A program made the translations under genes and the position numbers. This document shows, in pieces, positions 25,079 to 37,617 of a DNA stretch of 64,000 nucleotides (the first letter of the stretch is position 1; every line of letters begins with the position of its first letter). The stretch is from positions 49,244,176 to 49,308,175 of the forward strand of contig NC_088865.1 in the NCBI RefSeq assembly GCF_032884065.1. The letters are read 5' to 3'. The DNA is from Artemia franciscana (Eukaryota > Arthropoda > Branchiopoda > Anostraca > Artemiidae). The notes beneath the pieces were generated by a model. It searched no databases. It worked only from the letters and a program-made list of their open reading frames with translations, and was not told where the DNA came from.

Positions 25079-26220
25079 AAATGAAAAAAAAACAATTTTT
25101 TTTCAACTGAAAGTAAGCAGCAACACTAAAACTTAAAACTAACAGAAATTATTACGTTTTTGAGGGGTTCGCCCCTCGTCAATACCTTGCTCTTTACGCT
25201 AGAATTAAAGTTTTGTTCTATTTTTTTTAGAATGACCCTTGAATCACAAAGGCCGTTTAATTAGAATAAATAGCTCTTTGAAAGTACTAAAAAAATATTT
25301 AGTGTAAAGAGCGAGGTATTGACGAGGGGGCGAACCCCCTCATATACATATTAATTTCTGTTCGTTTTAAGTTTGAATGTTGCTCCTTAGCTTCAGTTAA
25401 AACAACTTGTTTTTTATTTGGTTTTTAACCTATTTTTAATTAATACTGGAAATCTGGCGCCCCTTCCTGGAAAAGTTTCTTCCCCGATAAAATTTTCTCC
25501 ATGGAAATATCCTCCCACTTAACCCCATCCCCCCACTCGAAAAAATCCCCCCTGAAAACGTTTGTATGCTTCCCAATAACCAATGCTACATGTAAACATT
25601 GGGCAAAGTTCATAACTTACAGCCCTTTCCTCGGGAACTGTGGGGGATTAATTCATCCTTAAAGACATAGTTATTAAATTTTTCGACTCTGCTCAACAAA
25701 ATGGCTATCTAAAAATTTTGATCGGGCGACTTCGAAAAAAAAGCGTAGGAGGGGGCCTAGTTGCCCACTTAAAAAGGGCAGTAGAATTTTTCATATCCGT
25801 TTGAATGAGCCCTCTCGCGATATTCTAGGGTTAATGGGTAAATACGATCACCCTTGGGGAAAAAAAATAAACACGCATCCGTGATTTTGCTTATGATAAA
25901 AAATACAAATTCCACATTTTTGCAGATAGGAGCTTAAAACCTCTACAGTAGGGTTCACTCATACGCTGAATGTGGTGTTGTAATTTCCATTAAGATTCTA
26001 TGAATTTTAGGGGATATTTCCTCCTTTTTTCGAAAATAAGGTAATTTTTCTCAGGCTTATAACTATTGATGGGTAAGACTAAACTTGATGAAATTTATAT
26101 ATTTGAAGTCAGCATAAAAATCCAATTCTTTTGATGTATCTAATGGTATCAAAATTCCGTTTTTCAGAGTTTCGGTTACTATTTGATCGGGTCGTTCTTT
26201 ACTTACAGTTCGTTACCAAT
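25079..26220 (-). repeat. Foldback family copy: hairpin plus right arm
   Basis: The hairpin module (25079-25420) pairs GAGGGGTTCGCCCCTCGTCA with TGACGAGGGGGCGAACCCCC. The 25345-26220 arm is the inverse of 22555-23490 and parallels 9001-9945. It ends near 26220 at CAGTTCGTTACC, the mirror of the left terminus at 22560. Confidence 0.8.
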
Positions 26221-27840
26221 AAGTGTTTGACAGTACTTCTTTGATACTTCTTTAATTCAAAGCGTCATAACCAAAATTAATTAGATAAAATATATTTTTC
26301 ATTTAGAACAAAAAATGAAATTTTATCCCGCAGGTCGATAGGTGATGTTTAGCAAAATTTTGATTCGTTCCATTTTTACAGTGAATTTAAACTCTTTACC
26401 AGAAAAACTTAGAAGATAATTTGGTATTTCGTAGTACCTAGTAAACAATTGACGAATCTATTTGTATTTTATTTCCATTAGACTGTTTTAATTCAACCAT
26501 AATAGACGATTTTTTTTATAAAGAATATTCCTATATTTTTTTTATAAAGAATATTCCTATATTTTTTTATAAAGGAATATTCATATAACATTTTTGATTG
26601 TTTATCTTCTTGTGCAACTACTCTACAATCCGTTTTCTAAATCCATTAGATAGTGCAGACAGATATAGACAGCAGTTGACAGTGCAGACTGCAATTACTC
26701 TATGATTTGTTTTTTTATAAAGGAATAAATTCGTTTTTTTTTCGTTTTCTTTTTTTTAAGAGATTTGTGATAGCACTCACTATAGAGGATTTGTAATATA
26801 AACATCACATTTAGTTTAATTTATCCTCTTTATATATTACGCTATAGAATAATTTCATCCCTTTCTTCTTCGTCTTGAAGGGCATTATTGATGTCAATTA
26901 TAAATAGGATGCAAGTAGTAGTATATAAGTAGTAAGTAATATGCAAGTTGTCCATTGTTAACTTATAAGGATTTTGTGGAAGGGGTCGTATTAACTTTGG
27001 AGGGACTCAATCAGTTAGAAATTTAAATTTCTAGTTCCTTTTTAACGGTAAAAAGGTATTAAAGGGTAACTAGACACTAGGACTAGAGACTTAAATGGCA
27101 ACTAAAAACAGACTAGGGTTATCTAGGCTCTCTGGTAAAAGATGGTTTAAAAAATGGGTATTCTCTTTAAGTTAGTTTTCGCACTTTTATATTAGGTTTT
27201 AAAATATTTTCATCACTCTTTGCTTTTTTCTGGAGGTTAATCCATATTAGCTAATCCAGATTAGGAGGTTAATGAGGAATGTTTCAAGCACAAGTTGCAA
27301 TTTGTGATTACTTTAGCGCAGAATATTTTTTAAAAAGAAATATTCTGTGAAGCTATTTATTGAACTTACGTTGTATTCTGATTACCTCAGTAATTTACAA
27401 CTGAACAGCAACAGAACCAAACCATTCAGTTATTTGCAGTCTTCAGCTTCCTTGGATTCAGTTTCGTTATAAACTTTTTTCATTTTCTTCAGACCTGAGA
27501 TTTCAGTTTCTGTAAATTGGTACAATCCACCATTTTATTACTTATCAATTTATATCTGAATAACAAGAAAACTGAATAATTTTTATTTTACAATTATGTT
27601 CATTGCAACTGGTTTTTTAATAAAAAATATTTTTTTCAAGTCCTTATAATCGATTTCTTTACAGCCTGAGAATTCATTTTTTTTTAATCTTGCAATTCAG
27701 TTTTTACAATTGAACGATTCAGAGCTGAGCTGAACTGCTCAGAACTACAAAGGAACTGGACAATTCAGTTCTTCACAATTCTATCCATCATAACTGAGTT
27801 GATGTTCTTAGAATTCATTTTTTTCTAATGTATTTTTCAG
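26221..27840. other. End of intron 2 of the ETS gene
   Basis: Contains a 32-bp tandem repeat (26507-26582) and, from about 27400 to the exon, many scattered TTCAGTT/TTCAG motifs resembling the true acceptor (TTTTTCAG, then TTTCG). One copy at 27457-27468 repeats TTCAGTTTCGTTA exactly as at the exon start. Confidence 0.55.
26507..26582. repeat. Short tandem repeat, about 32-bp unit, 2-3 copies
   Basis: Repeated TTTTTTTATAAAGAATATTC with CTATA spacers; the third copy varies slightly. Confidence 0.85.
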
Positions 27841-27995
27841 TTTCGTTACAATCTGAGAGTTCGTCAACTGTTCGATGGACAGAAAAACTACCTCAGGACT
27901 GGACCTCAGCTGACTTGGTAGACTGGCTTTTTGACCTAGCTTCTAAATTCGGCGTGACATATGAAGAGTTTAATATAAATGCCTTTTCTAATCTG
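27841..27995 (+). CDS. ESE-type ETS factor, PNT-domain exon 1
   Basis: A 155-bp exon between TATTTTTCAG and GTAAGT, encoding residues 77-128. It contains the first half of a Pointed (PNT/SAM-like) domain: LPQDWTSADLVDWLFDLA, then YEEFNINAFSNL, matching the W-(S/T)-x-x-x-V-x-x-W-L and FNINxxxL pattern of ETS-factor PNT domains. PNT domains mediate protein-protein contacts. The first two bases (TT) complete the Phe codon left open by the exon at 13377, and the exon ends in phase 0, which the exon at 32840 needs. The 14.3-kb intron before it is the longest in the gene. Confidence 0.85.
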
Positions 27996-28589
27996 GTAAG
28001 TAAATGTTATAGCGTATAAAATTTCACCTAAACTATCTACTTTCCTCTAACAGTCAGTTTTATTTATAACCCACTAGTACAAAAATGTACAACATCGGAG
28101 AACAAAAGAAAAAAAAACAGAAAAAGCACAGATTCAATGTCATGAAAAGGTGGCAATTAACTTACGTTCATATTTGACAACATTTTGTTTGCCACGGTAC
28201 CTTTTCCAAAAACTTCCATTATTCCAAATTTATGCCAAATTTATGTTCATATTACGGCACCATGGCGGAAGAAAGGGCAAGAATTTATAGAAAAGGCAGC
28301 ACTGTAGGACTGGCTGTAATCCTTATGGGAATTGATTGTTGGAGGGACCTTTTAATACATATGCCTATAAAATTGGATATCACTAAATGCTTTTGCCACT
28401 AAACGGTGTATAAGAGAATGAAAAGACGAGAAAAAATCTATCAGGCTTTTGACTATTTCAGTAATTTTTTCTACATATTTCACAAAGATCGAAATGAATG
28501 GTTAGTTTTGGTGTATTTTAGGCTAGTCCATTAGTTGTCATTTTGGTTGGTATTTTGAGATGCAGAAAATAACGTTAGAGCTGCTACTA
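27996..28589. other. Start of intron 3 of the ETS gene
   Basis: AT-rich, no exon recognised before the LINE begins near 28.59 kb. Confidence 0.5.
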
Positions 28590-29010
28590 CTACTAACAAC
28601 TCACCACAACACCAAGCCGCCTGAGGCCAACACAGATAGGCACGATCCTCCTCCATCCCAATCTATTCAAACCCTCTATCTTAAACCCTACCAGTAAGTT
28701 TCCATTTCCTTCAAATTTTCCTTTATGACGTCATCACACCCCAACCGCGGACGACCTGTTTTCCGCTTAGCCCTAGACGGTTGCTGAAAAGGACAATATT
28801 TAGCCTCTATCATTCTCTCATCCGCAGAACGTGCCCTAGCTACCTCAACCTTTCTCTCAGTACAACCGTAAAAAGTGGTATTGAACCATAATTTTCATGC
28901 TTCCTACTGTTTAAAACACAGTCAGTCAGCCGGGTACCCAAAACAATCCATAGGTAATTTCTCTGGAAAATATCTAATAGATCTGCATCTGCTTTTCGGA
29001 GGCCCATGAT

Positions 29011-30116
29011 TCAGAGCCAAACTTGACAACTGTCGTCACTGCAACTTCCAATATTCCAATCTTGGTTTGCACACTTATCTTCCAAACTGTTTTTTAACTG
29101 TGAAATAACACCCTGAGTCTTGGATATTCTACTTTTAACGTCTTCACTGCTACCACCGTCTTTACTAATAATACTACCAAGGTAAGTGAAGCTGTCCACC
29201 AGAAAAATCTTTTCGTTACCCAACGTCACCTTTTCATCTTCACTTATTCCTAGCTTTAGCGACTTAGTCTTCTTAACATTAAGTTTCAAACCTGTTCTAG
29301 CCCCCTGAACTTGCAAAACCTCTGAAAGTTCATTGATTTTGCTCACGCTTTCATCTAGGATGCTTAGATCGTCAGTGTAATCTGAATACGAGAGAGTTTT
29401 TGCTCCGCATTTGATTCCATGGTCTCCCATCTTTTTCCTGTGCTTCTAAAGACAAAATCCATCAAAATGGTCCATATAAAGGCCGATAAAACATGACCCC
29501 TACAAAACCAGCTGGTGACCTCATTTCCTACTTTAACCACAGCAATTTTATTCTCGTGCATAATATTAATCCCTTTAATGTATTTGTCTGGTATACCATA
29601 CAAGGATAAAACCTTTGCTAAAGCTCTTCTATTAACAGAATCAAATGCTTGCTCATAATCTATAAAACTGAGGACCAAAGGTGTTTGATAACTCAGGAAC
29701 TACTCAATTATTAACCCAAGAGTGAAAATTTGGTCGATACATCCTCTATCTTTTCTAAAACCGAACTGCTTTTATCTCAAAACTTTGTCTACATCGTCTC
29801 TCAATCTAAAAAGCATCATATTACTAAGTAATTTGCAATCTACAGAGGCCAGACTAATACTTCGATAATCACCATGCTCACTCTTATCAAGTTTTTTATA
29901 CAGTGGTTTGATTAAGGTTTCTCTGAAGTCGCTAGGAACTTCCCCTTTTTCAAAAGTCGTATTCATAATCTTCAGTAACTTATTTCTAATCTGAAAGCCG
30001 CCATTTTTAGGATACTCATTTACCGCACTATCAGCACCTGGAGGATTATTATTTTTTAATCCTTTTATTACTGTCATTAATTCTTCCTCACAAAACAGAT
30101 CTTCCTTCGCATCCAA
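29011..30116 (-). pseudogene. Reverse transcriptase of the decayed LINE
   Basis: The three open pieces overlap or abut and follow the order of one RT domain: fingers (ETLIKPLYKKLDKSEHGDYR), palm A (IDYEQAFDSVNRR), palm C (SYSDYTDDLSIL) and the post-RT KTKSLKLGISEDE/FTYLGS segment. Changes of frame near 29.4 and 29.7 kb and the Ala-to-Thr change in the YxDD box indicate inactivation. The product would have copied the element's own RNA at the target site. Confidence 0.75.
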
Positions 30117-30636
30117 GGTATCACAAACTTTTACATTTTCATCTATATCTTTTCTTGCAATTGCAACTCGGTTTAGTACATTCTCAAAATGTTCTGCCCA
30201 TCTCTCTTTAACCCTTTCCTTACAACTAATAGTAGCAGCACATACCTCCTAACTGCATCTTCCAGATCATCTGCAATTTTATCAATGGCCTCCACTTCAC
30301 ATCTCCGTAATTCATTCTTCAAGGATTTTTCCACATTCTTTGCGTTCCTCTTGTTTTCATATGATCGATCACTCTGTTAATTCCTGTACAAGCTCCTTCT
30401 TCTCTCAATTAAACATAAAGCATTTTCACTAATTTTCCTAGCTGTGGTCCTAATTTTCTTTCCCAAGACACCATCAGGAACTTCAAAAATTGTTTCCCAA
30501 AGGCCCATAAGTTAACCATGAGTATCCATCTTCCACATTGTCAAATTTTAAACTCTCCAATTTAGTATTCAATTGATCCTGGAAAGTTTCTCAAATTCTC
30601 ATCCTGGGGTTTACAAACATCCTATTTTCCCGAGCA

Positions 30637-31295
30637 TTAGTTACCCTTCCGAAATTTAAGCTTTAAATTTACCCTAGACGTTACCAGATGGTGGTCTTTA
30701 CTTTTAATATCAATAAAAGCACTCTTATATACCCTAGTATATTGTATTGATCCTACCGAACTTAGGTTTAAAATAGCATAATCAATGAGGTTTTCTGTCT
30801 TACCATCACGTGAATACCTTGTTAACTTGTGGACCATTTTATGACAAAACACCGTATTGATCATAACTAGATTGTTATACCTACAAAATTGCAACAGTCT
30901 GTAGCCCTTGCTGTTTTCTTTTCCTACACCTAATTTATCTAAGTCAGGATACCATCTATTCCCATTTCTACCAACCTGAGCGTTAAAATCTACTAATAAA
31001 AACATCATATTTCTACCTGGACCCTGACAGTTTGCTACTTTAACTGTAAGTAAAATTCATCTGAGTGACTAGTGTTTCCATAAGTCAGTTCTACATGGCC
31101 ATATACTACTATAACTGATATGCTGAACTTTTTAGTCATAAAATGAGGGATTAGTATTTTATTATTAATGCTCTTCCAGCCTAAGCAAGACTTAGCAGCT
31201 TCTTTATTTATCATGAGCCCTACTCCGTGTCTATGTACCCCATCCTTCCCGCCTGAGTAAATAAATTCTATACCACCTAATTTTATACTTCCCAC
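30637..31295 (-). pseudogene. AP-type endonuclease of the decayed LINE
   Basis: Two open pieces give the middle and end of an exonuclease/endonuclease/phosphatase domain: HRHGVGLMINKEAAKSCLGW, VDFNAQVGRNG, LIDYAILN and SKDHHLVTSRV (the usual S-D-H is S/K-D-H here). A frame break separates them near 31.02 kb. The N-terminal part with the catalytic Glu was not found. Confidence 0.7.
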
Positions 31296-31439
31296 CCTTG
31301 AAATATGAGTTTATGAAATTCTTAATAACTCAAGTTAAAATCGCCTGAATTTGTTAGTCAAAGTGTTGATACGATATTATTTTTTAACGTTCTAACATGA
31401 CAGGTTCTAATTGTCAAATTCGTTAAATCATTTAAATTG

Positions 31440-32160
31440 TTTAGGTATCAGGAAAAGCCATAATCCCTGGGACAAGTGCAGGATGGGAACCAACACGCCT
31501 TCCCAAGTCTATAGCGAAGCGCTTAAGCCGGCTTAAGATCTGTAGAGGATCTAGAGGAACCGTGCAATCCTTCGACCATCTTGGTCACACCATAGTTTGT
31601 GACCTTCCTATCTTAAACAAGACTTAGCAGCTTCCTTATTCATCATGAGCCCTACGCCCTGTCTATATACCCCATCCTTCCTGTCTGACTAAACAAATTA
31701 TGTGTCACCTATTATCATGCTTCCTAACCCTGGGATATGAGTTTCTGAAACTCCTAATAAGTCGAGTTCGAATCGTCTGAATTCGTCAGTCAAAATGTCG
31801 ATACGATAGTCATTTTTTTAACGTCGTAACATTTCAAGGTCCAATTTCCATGTTCTTTAAATGATTGGAACCAACACACCTTCACAAGTCTATATCGAAG
31901 CGCTTAAGCCGGCTTAGAAGGGGACAGCAAGAAATCCCCGGGACCTTCAGTAGAATGGTCACAACAGGGTTTGTGCAATCCTGTGCCCATCTTGGTCACA
32001 ACATGGTTTTCAGCACTTGCCGATTCTCTTCTATCAGTAAGAGTCGAAATACTGCACAGACAGTCTCAAGCTTATTACCTCCAACTCACTGTATATTCGT
32101 GCCTACAAATATTACGCTACTAAGGGGAGGCAGTCCATATTCGATAAATTACCTATGATT
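31440..32160 (-). repeat. Duplicated LINE-associated pieces
   Basis: The segment 31610-31860 repeats 31180-31445 (both contain GACTTAGCAGCTTC, ATCATGAGCCCTAC and AAAATGTCGATACGATA-like runs). Two more copies of a GC-rich block (CAAGTCTATAGCGAAGCGCT) stand near 31495 and 31890. These look like partial tandem copies of the LINE 5' part. Confidence 0.6.
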
Positions 32161-32839
32161 AGGTATTTCAGCCCGAAAACACCCACCAAAACACACCAAA
32201 CCCAGAAGAAATATCTAATAATCAAAATTAACCAAATCTAATAAATAAATGATTTCTTTTTCGTAAGATTACTCTCTGTAGACGTTAACATTCTCTTTAG
32301 CTTAATGGTAATAATAACCAATTATAATAATTGACCTATAACCTACATCATACAGAAATACATGAGAACTTGGGGAGTAATTAAGAAAAATGAACGAGAA
32401 AGGAGACAAAACTAAACATAAAAATTAAACATCAGCCAATAAAATAGGGAGAATCAAATTATGATGCGGCGAAGGTCAGAGGAAGGCTGTGACCGATATG
32501 AAATATATGAACCACTTAACTGTTGCTATAAGAGAGAAGAAGAGCCAACGTATAAATTTGCAATATCAATAAAATGAACAGTTGCTCTGTACATCATTCT
32601 TGCTCAAAAAGAGATAAAAATGAGAAAGTAAAAGACAAAACCCTCAGAAAAAAGTAAAATACAGTCTACCAAGGGAATGCCTATTAGGCTCTCTATGAAT
32701 AGGAGCAATTTTAGAATAACCATTTTATATTAAACTTTATAATAATTTCTTTATTTGCTGCTTTCTTTTAAAAGTCACAATTAATTCCAATTAGAAATTA
32801 GAATTTGTTAAAAAGCCTATTAAAATATTCTTTTTCTAG
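32161..32839. other. End of intron 3 of the ETS gene
   Basis: AT-rich, no feature recognised, ending in a TATTCTTTTTCTAG acceptor. Confidence 0.5.
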
Positions 32840-33245
32840 ATCGGTTTGCAGATGGCACGAATGCCACAAGAGGAATTCATCAAAAGAGACAGTCGATATG
32901 GTATGGCCATCTATCAAGCCTTTCAAACTGTTTTAGCGACATCTACTGGAAGTCAAAAAACTACAGACCCGCTAGAAACATCCTTAAATCCCAGTGACAT
33001 TAAAATTGAAGATTTTGGTTTAGTATTTACCGATTGTGATGACCAAAGTTACCGCTCAGATACACATTTCGAATCTCATGTAAGCCACGCAGCTCCTGGA
33101 ATTGCTCAAATGGCTCCCGAAACGGATGCTTCTCAATCAAAATATTTGAACATTAGCTATGAGAATGAGAGGCATACAAAATATCCAGGATACTTGTTTG
33201 ACGTACCTGGAACTTCACAAGCATTCCAAACCTCGGTAATAGAAC
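32840..33245 (+). CDS. ESE-type ETS factor, PNT-domain exon 2 and linker
   Basis: A 406-bp exon between TTCTTTTTCTAG and GTAAGT, encoding residues 129-263. The first third completes the PNT domain (QMARMPQEEFIKRDSRYGMA, then IYQAFQTVL), where the M-x-x-E-E-F and final helix positions fit other PNT domains. The rest is an acidic, Ser/Thr/Asp-rich linker (DIKIEDFGLVFTDCDDQSYR), a likely transactivation or regulatory segment (inference). It enters in phase 0 and ends leaving one C, which completes a Pro codon in the next exon. Confidence 0.87.
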
Positions 33246-34859
33246 GTAAGTCGAGTTTTGACGCGATTTAACGTGTTTATCACTTTTTACAAAGTTTTAA
33301 ATATTTAAAATAGAGTTTTCACATAAGTTAAAGTTAGGTTAGATGCGATTAGATTTTTAGGATGAAATATGCTACGGTAAAAAAAAAAAATCCCAAATTA
33401 GCTGAGGTTAGAATAATTTAGTAAAAAGATTAATCACAATTGCACAAAACTTTCAATTTTAATTGATTATGCTTTCTAAAACAGTTTACTGCAAAAAAGT
33501 CTGGTTTTACTGCCCCTTAACCACTTTGTTTTTGTACGATCAAAGGGAACGAATTTAAAAGAAAGAAAAAAAAATGCGAAAATAAGAGTATTTTTTTGGA
33601 ATAATAAAGCTACGTTAGTTGTCACGATTTTTTAAAAATAAGGTATGAAAATGTGCATTTGAAGGCAAAAAGGGACCATAAACACGAATATTAATGAACA
33701 AATAGTCTTTTTAACATTGAGGCTTTTGGGTCGATGTCTCCTCGAAGTGAGTCCCACCCCAAAGTTGTTTTTATTAACAACTATGATTAAGGGTTCCTGT
33801 ACTTGTTGTTGCTAGTTGTACGAAAATGACAACCAAAATCAAAACACGCTAAGTGCATATTTCAGGTTGAGGGATTTCACCCTCCAGAAATAAAAGGATG
33901 CTAATCCAACTATTAAAATAAAACAAACTATTAGTTGCTAATATAAGAACACTCTAGAAAGTGTTTCAATACAAAACACGTACGATATTGGATAAAAAGC
34001 ATAGCCAAGAGGATAAGTATCAATATATGTAGCGTCCTAGACGAATAACAGATAGAAAAGACATTTCTCGGCAGCAGATTAACAGAAGCTGCATAGCTTT
34101 AAGACTAGACGATATGGTTTCAGAAAATTAGCTATGCAGAAGAGAACGTGTTCTAAAGAAATATACGCAGTTATGTTTTAGTGACTCTTAACGGGTATAG
34201 GAGGGGGTGCTTTAGTTGGCTTACCAAAATTTTAACAGCAGGGTTTCCATGTGTCTCCTGATTTTAAAAGACAAAATCGCATAAATAAACGTAAGACGTG
34301 GACACATAAACAAAAAATTTCCTGAGCATTAGTATTTAGTCATGAGGAAGGAGGAGTAAATTTAAAAAAAGATTAATGGAAAAGCGTGACGCGAGGATAA
34401 CTGATAAGACATTGACAAGAAAGGATACGCTTATTTCTGTAAAATTATTAAACAATTTATAATCAATACAACTTTTCGATTGTTTACACACAGGATTTAT
34501 CATTGAGAAACTGGGAATGTTCCAACCTGGTTGTGTCCGAAAAGAGTAAGGGGACTCCCTTACTAGAAATTAATAAAAAGCGCCAGATAGAAACGAGAAT
34601 AAAGTAAAAATGCAAAAGAAATGCAAAAACTGCATACTTTGAAAAGAGATACAAAAGAGATGCATGAAATCAAAAAGGAAACTAAAGTTAGTAAGTTAAC
34701 AGAAAAGTATAAAAAAAAGGTGTATCAGATGGCGATTATACGAATCGTGGATATAATTGTGTATTGGTCGTCTTGAAGAAATAAATAGATACCAAATAAT
34801 GGGAATGTAAGAATTGGAAAATTGAATTAATATGTAAATAATCTCTATTACTGCAAAAA
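33246..34859. other. Intron 4 of the ETS gene, first part
   Basis: AT-rich, no exon or transposon termini recognised. Confidence 0.5.
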
Positions 34860-35270
34860 AAAATTACCAGAGCGTCGCTCTGGTAATTAATTAAAAAATT
34901 AATTAAAATTTTAATTAAAAAATTTAATTTTTTATTAAAAAATTTTAAAAAGATTTTAAAATTAAATTAAAATTAAATAATAAATAAAATAAAATAAAAA
35001 TTATTAAATAAAAAATTAAAATAAAATATAAAAATATATAAAAAAATAAAAAATATAAAAATAAGAAAAAAATAAAAATAAAAAATAAAAATAAAAAACA
35101 TATAAAAAAATATATAAATATATATAAAAAAATAAAATAAAAATAAAAAATAAAAAATAAAAAATAGAATTAAATAAAATTAAATAAAATTAAAATTAAA
35201 TTAAATTAAATTAAATTGAAAAGCTTTTAATTAAAAAATTAAAAATTAAAAGAGCGTCGCTTAAACAAAT
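34860..35270. repeat. A/T-only low-complexity domain framed by AGAGCGTCGCT motifs
   Basis: About 340 bases composed almost wholly of A and T (AAATAAAAT-type units). The left border is the palindrome ACCAGAGCGTCGCTCTGGT (about 34867-34885) and the right border is another AGAGCGTCGCT near 35252. No coding potential. Confidence 0.85.
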
Positions 35271-36109
35271 CAACTGAGCTGAAGTGTTTTTTACTTCAAA
35301 GAAGTCTAAAAGAAAGTAACTCGACATTCACAAATAATAAATGTCTAGCCCGATTTTACAGAAATAGATAACAGAAACGGGAAACGCTTTCCCTTAATAA
35401 GGGTCTAATGAGAATTAAATGCTGTTAGAACCACTGATAGTACAGTATTACCCATCAAATTGAAACACATTTTTAAAAAAGCAGAATTTCTATCTACTGA
35501 AATCTAAGCTCCAATGAAAGGTCTTAATTTTTTTTATTAAACCTAAAATTTTGTTATAGAAATTATCGATTTCTTATTGATTTACTATAATTATTGAAAC
35601 TGTTTTTTATTGACTAGAATAATTATTTGGCTCAACTCTATAGTTATGCTCTAAACATTTCGATTTCGCGCTAAAAGACCTTTTGCAGCAGGAGCACAAA
35701 ACAGAAAACAAAAAATATAATTTTAAGAAATATAAAGAGAAGTTAAAACAATGAAAAGAAAAAAGAGAAAGCCTTGTTCTGCTTTTTTGTTGTTGTGCTT
35801 TGTTTTTCTCAAAATGCAGTTTTATCATTCTTCCATATTTGAAACCAAAATATCTAAACTGTATTTACGTACTTCTTCAGTATCTAGTACAAAAATATTT
35901 TTTCTTTCTCTCTTATTCTTATTCCCATATATTATGAATTAAAAATCTTCAAAAATTTCTTTAAGTAGTTTTTTTTAATTCTATAAGTAGACAGGCTAGG
36001 TAAAATATCTGAAACACTTTCAGTCACTTTAATTTAGATAAAAAGTGATAAACTTTATAAAATGTGGTTTTTCAGATTTCGAAATTAAGTAAAATGTGAC
36101 AGATATTTA

Positions 36110-36116
<7 letters not shown>
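35271..36116. other. Intron 4 of the ETS gene, middle part
   Basis: AT-rich; the small overlapping frames around 35607-35942 are low-complexity and unsupported. Confidence 0.45.

Positions 36117-36180
<64 letters not shown>
36117..36180. repeat. (TA)n microsatellite
   Basis: About 64 bp of TA in intron 4. Confidence 0.95.
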
Positions 36181-36184
<4 letters not shown>

Positions 36185-36640
36185 ATAAGCTTTAGACTAA
36201 GGTTAATATCCCACTACAAATGCTATTAAAGATCTACAGGTGGAGCCTTTACTTTTTTCAATCATTAAAAAAAAATAAGATAAGCCCTTATTTTGGGCAA
36301 GACAATATATGGCTAGTTGATTTAAGCAAAGGATCTCACAACAAATAAGAAAGGAAAGAATTCTTGTTTTAAACAATATTAAATGATTTGTTCCTTAATG
36401 AGCTGTCTGGAATAAGAGCCATCTAGTGGAAACTGATCGATTTGTCCAGTTTCCTACTGTATTTTCAAATACCGTGTGCATGCAATTCCTTCACGTACCA
36501 GCACAAACAGTTAAAGAGATTCTTTTTTAGGGGGTTCAAAATGCCCCTTTATTCATCAAATGCAAAAACTGAAATAATTAAAAGAAATAATCTCAGTAAC
36601 TCCCAATAAGTGAAACGATTCCAAGTTTTAATAGGATATT

Positions 36641-36938
36641 GGGTAGTTGTATGAAATACCCCTACCTAATACTCTTTATCTAAGTAGAACCTGAGTATAA
36701 TCGTTTTTTTTTCGATTTTTTTTTTTGGCAAACGAATTTGATCTATATATTGCATATTAGAGGGTGGGGTGGGGGTAAAGTAACTTTGTAGTTTCCGTAA
36801 TTTGGTTAATAAAGTATTATATTCTAATCATATTTTTTTATATTTCATTAGGAATGAACGTCCGATAAACAGACCCGCTAAATTTTACCGCTAAATTTTA
36901 TGAAGAATATTAGGTTTGGGTATTTCACACAAGTACCG
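36641..36938. mobile_element. MITE-like element, shorter relative of 4986-5425
   Basis: The left end GGGTAGTTGTATGAAATACCC and right end GGTATTTCACACAAGTACC are inverted relatives of the TIRs at 4986-5425. The interior shares GGGGGTAAAGTA and TTTATATTTCATTAGGA with that copy. It is about 140 bp shorter, so an internal deletion is likely. Ends approximate. Confidence 0.65.
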
Positions 36939-37617
36939 AATATTGCTCACGTCCAATTTGTAAACTTCTACAGCGGCAAAAAGGTAGATTGAAGTTTTAC
37001 GTATATGGAACCAGTTTTTTCTAAATTGGCTTCCTCCACTAAATAACATTTTTTCCTCCAGTATTTTTTTCATACTGTGTATCTACGAACTCTCTAGCAG
37101 CTTTCTAGGAAATTATGAAAATCATCGCTATATTTTCATGAGAACTCTCAAGAAATCCGTTGAATAGAAAAGCTTGTTTTACAGAGAATCAAAGTGCTTC
37201 CCAAACAAAAGAAGATTTTGCCCCTCTTTATTATTTTTCTTTCAATGAAACAGTTCATATCTGAATCAAAGTGTTTTTACGTAATTTAAGTAGGCTTGAG
37301 CCCCCCCCCCCTGTTTCACTAAGGATGTATGTCTCGTTTAGAAACAGTTTAGCCCAAATTTATTGTTTTGAAACATGCTTATCTAAACTCTTCAGTTTCA
37401 CTGGGGGGGGGGGTGCCTTTGACTAACCTAAGAAGAATCCTTTTTACTCTATATGAGAAGTTATGACTGATTGTCTACTCTATTTGAGAATTTATGATTG
37501 GTTACCTTAGCGTGTTTTTTTTTTAATTTTTGTATAAAAAAAAACAACAACTGCAAATTGACTATTTTCCGATCCAAAATGCGCATTTAATTCATTTTTA
37601 TTCCGCTTCAGCTCTAG
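36939..37617. other. End of intron 4 of the ETS gene
   Basis: AT-rich with C- and G-homopolymer runs near 37300 and 37400. Ends at one of two acceptors (CTTCAG at 37611 or CTCTAG at 37617). Confidence 0.5.

Larger units (their letters stand above)
28590..31340 (-). mobile_element. Decayed RTE-like LINE
   Basis: On the minus strand, in order, are endonuclease pieces (31295-31035, 31008-30637), reverse transcriptase pieces (30116-29772, 29678-29364, 29430-29011) and a C-terminal tail reading to about 28590. Recognisable are FLLVDFNAQVGRNGN (endonuclease), SFIDYEQAFDSVNRRAL (RT motif A), YTDDLSILDES (RT catalytic motif, usually YADD) and FTYLGSIISKDGG. Frames are broken in several places, so it is dead. 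It lies in intron 3 of the ETS gene, antisense. Family assignment to RTE-like non-LTR elements is by motif recall. Confidence 0.85.
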
